In this document: positions 14,676 through 15,287 of the stretch, piece by piece
How the letters are laid out: every line of letters starts with the position of its first letter
How positions within the stretch are numbered: position 1 is the first letter of the stretch
NCBI GenBank assembly: GCA_903847655.1
Contig: CAINEG010000242.1
Coordinates: 1-15,287 of the forward strand
Length of the DNA: 15,287 nucleotides
DNA from: an uncultured Bacteroidota bacterium
GTDB taxonomy: Bacteria; Bacteroidota; Bacteroidia; Chitinophagales; Chitinophagaceae
Direction of reading: 5' to 3'
Translations under genes and position numbers: made by a program
The notes under the pieces: generated by a model
What the model was told of the DNA's origin: nothing
Database searches by the model: none
Seen by the model: the letters and a program-made list of their open reading frames with translations, nothing else

Positions 14676-15287
14676 GAAAAATAATGAACAATCAAATAAG
14701 TAATGGCGGCCAATACCCCACTTACTGGAATGGTTAAGACCCATGCCCATAATAAGTTGGTGGTAACGCCCCATCTAACAGCACTTAATCGCTTTGTTGC
14801 GCCTACACCAATAATAGAACCAGTGATGGTATGTGTCGTAGAAACAGGAATACCCATTTGACCAGTAAAAAATAAGGTAAAGGCACCTGCGGTCTCCGCA
14901 GCCACCCCTTCTAATGGAGTTACTTTAGTTATTTTAGAGCCCATGGTTTTTACAATTTTCCATCCACCACTCATGGTACCTAAACCTATAGATAAATAAC
15001 AAGCCACAGGAACCCAGCCTGGCAATTGACTAAAATCTTGCATGCTTCCATTGGCAATCAAAGCTGCTCCAATAATACCCATTACTTTTTGTGCATCATT
15101 ACCACCATGTCCAATACTAAAGGCAGCCGAGCTAAACAATTGTAATTTTTTAAACATATACGCAACAGAATGTGCGGTAGGTGTTTTAATTTTTTCTACA
15201 TACAAGTAAACAAGCATAAATAAAATAGCTGCGCCAATAATACCGTATACAATAATTGAATTGTCTGCTTTGTCTATTTCACCTGCA
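14672..15287 (-). CDS. PiT family inorganic phosphate transporter, C-terminal part, cut by window edge
   Basis: Partial gene: the frame stays open to the right edge, upstream of the Met codon at 15217, so that Met is internal. About 204 residues are visible. Inner-membrane PiT carriers move phosphate with H+ or Na+, often as a metal-phosphate complex. Counting from the first visible codon, the second-repeat signature is SIGHGGNDAQKVMGI at 57-71, followed by GLGTMSGGWK at 101-110 and GIPVSTTHTITGSIIGVGA at 145-163. Several hydrophobic helices complete the C-terminal half. Bacterial PiT genes often have a DUF47/PhoU-like gene next to the 5' end; that side is outside the window. Confidence 0.93.
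   Translation of the reverse strand, partial: AGEIDKADNSIIVYGIIGAAILFMLVYLYVEKIKTPTAHSVAYMFKKLQLFSSAAFSIGHGGNDAQKVMGIIGAALIANGSMQDFSQLPGWVPVACYLSIGLGTMSGGWKIVKTMGSKITKVTPLEGVAAETAGAFTLFFTGQMGIPVSTTHTITGSIIGVGATKRLSAVRWGVTTNLLWAWVLTIPVSGVLAAITYLIVHYFS

Overview
The window is AT-rich and looks like chromosomal DNA from a member of Bacteroidota, most likely Chitinophagaceae or a close relative. This rests on the gene families present: an outer-membrane beta-barrel receptor with an N-terminal carboxypeptidase-like domain, a GLPGLI protein, a TonB-dependent receptor and a Tat-exported TIM-barrel protein. The near absence of Shine-Dalgarno sequences before starts fits too. Genus cannot be fixed from the sequence alone. 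No rRNA, tRNA, CRISPR array, insertion sequence or phage gene was seen. The longest gap without a gene is about 250 bases (4592-4841).

Left part (1-4591). A penicillin-acylase-family gene runs off the left edge on the minus strand, and a small HAD-type phosphatase-like gene is divergent from it. Then comes a minus-strand cassette, read right to left: an ATP-grasp ligase (4591-3473), a second ATP-grasp ligase fused to a complete SET plus post-SET methyltransferase domain (3468-2023), and a seven-helix membrane protein of the YwaF/TIGR02206/TMEM164 type (1974-1246). This cassette is the most unusual content of the window. The two ligases are clearly paralogous, sit 4 bases apart, and both have Cys where D-Ala-D-Ala ligases have Pro in the last ATP-grasp motif. 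An amide-ligase plus lysine-methyltransferase fusion suggests a protein or peptide modification pathway whose substrate is not visible here.

Middle (4592-8728). A divergent spacer with two adjacent palindromes separates the cassette from an orphan LuxR/NarL-type regulator with a degenerate receiver domain. Its 3' end overlaps, tail to tail, a second and full-length exported penicillin-acylase-family enzyme. Upstream of that lie a clear intrinsic terminator and a Tat-exported sugar isomerase/epimerase-like TIM-barrel protein.

Right part (8853-15287). An outer-membrane beta-barrel protein is followed after 33 bases by a GLPGLI-family protein, forming an apparent two-gene operon whose proteins share Gly/Arg/Met-rich segments and similar C-terminal tails. 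It converges on a TonB-dependent receptor across a perfect AT-only inverted repeat that holds both stop codons. A PiT-family phosphate transporter runs off the right edge.

Functional links are inference. The acylases, TIM-barrel protein and receptors are ordinary envelope and nutrient functions for this phylum, whereas the ATP-grasp/ATP-grasp-SET/membrane-protein set with its divergent regulator looks like a self-contained accessory pathway.
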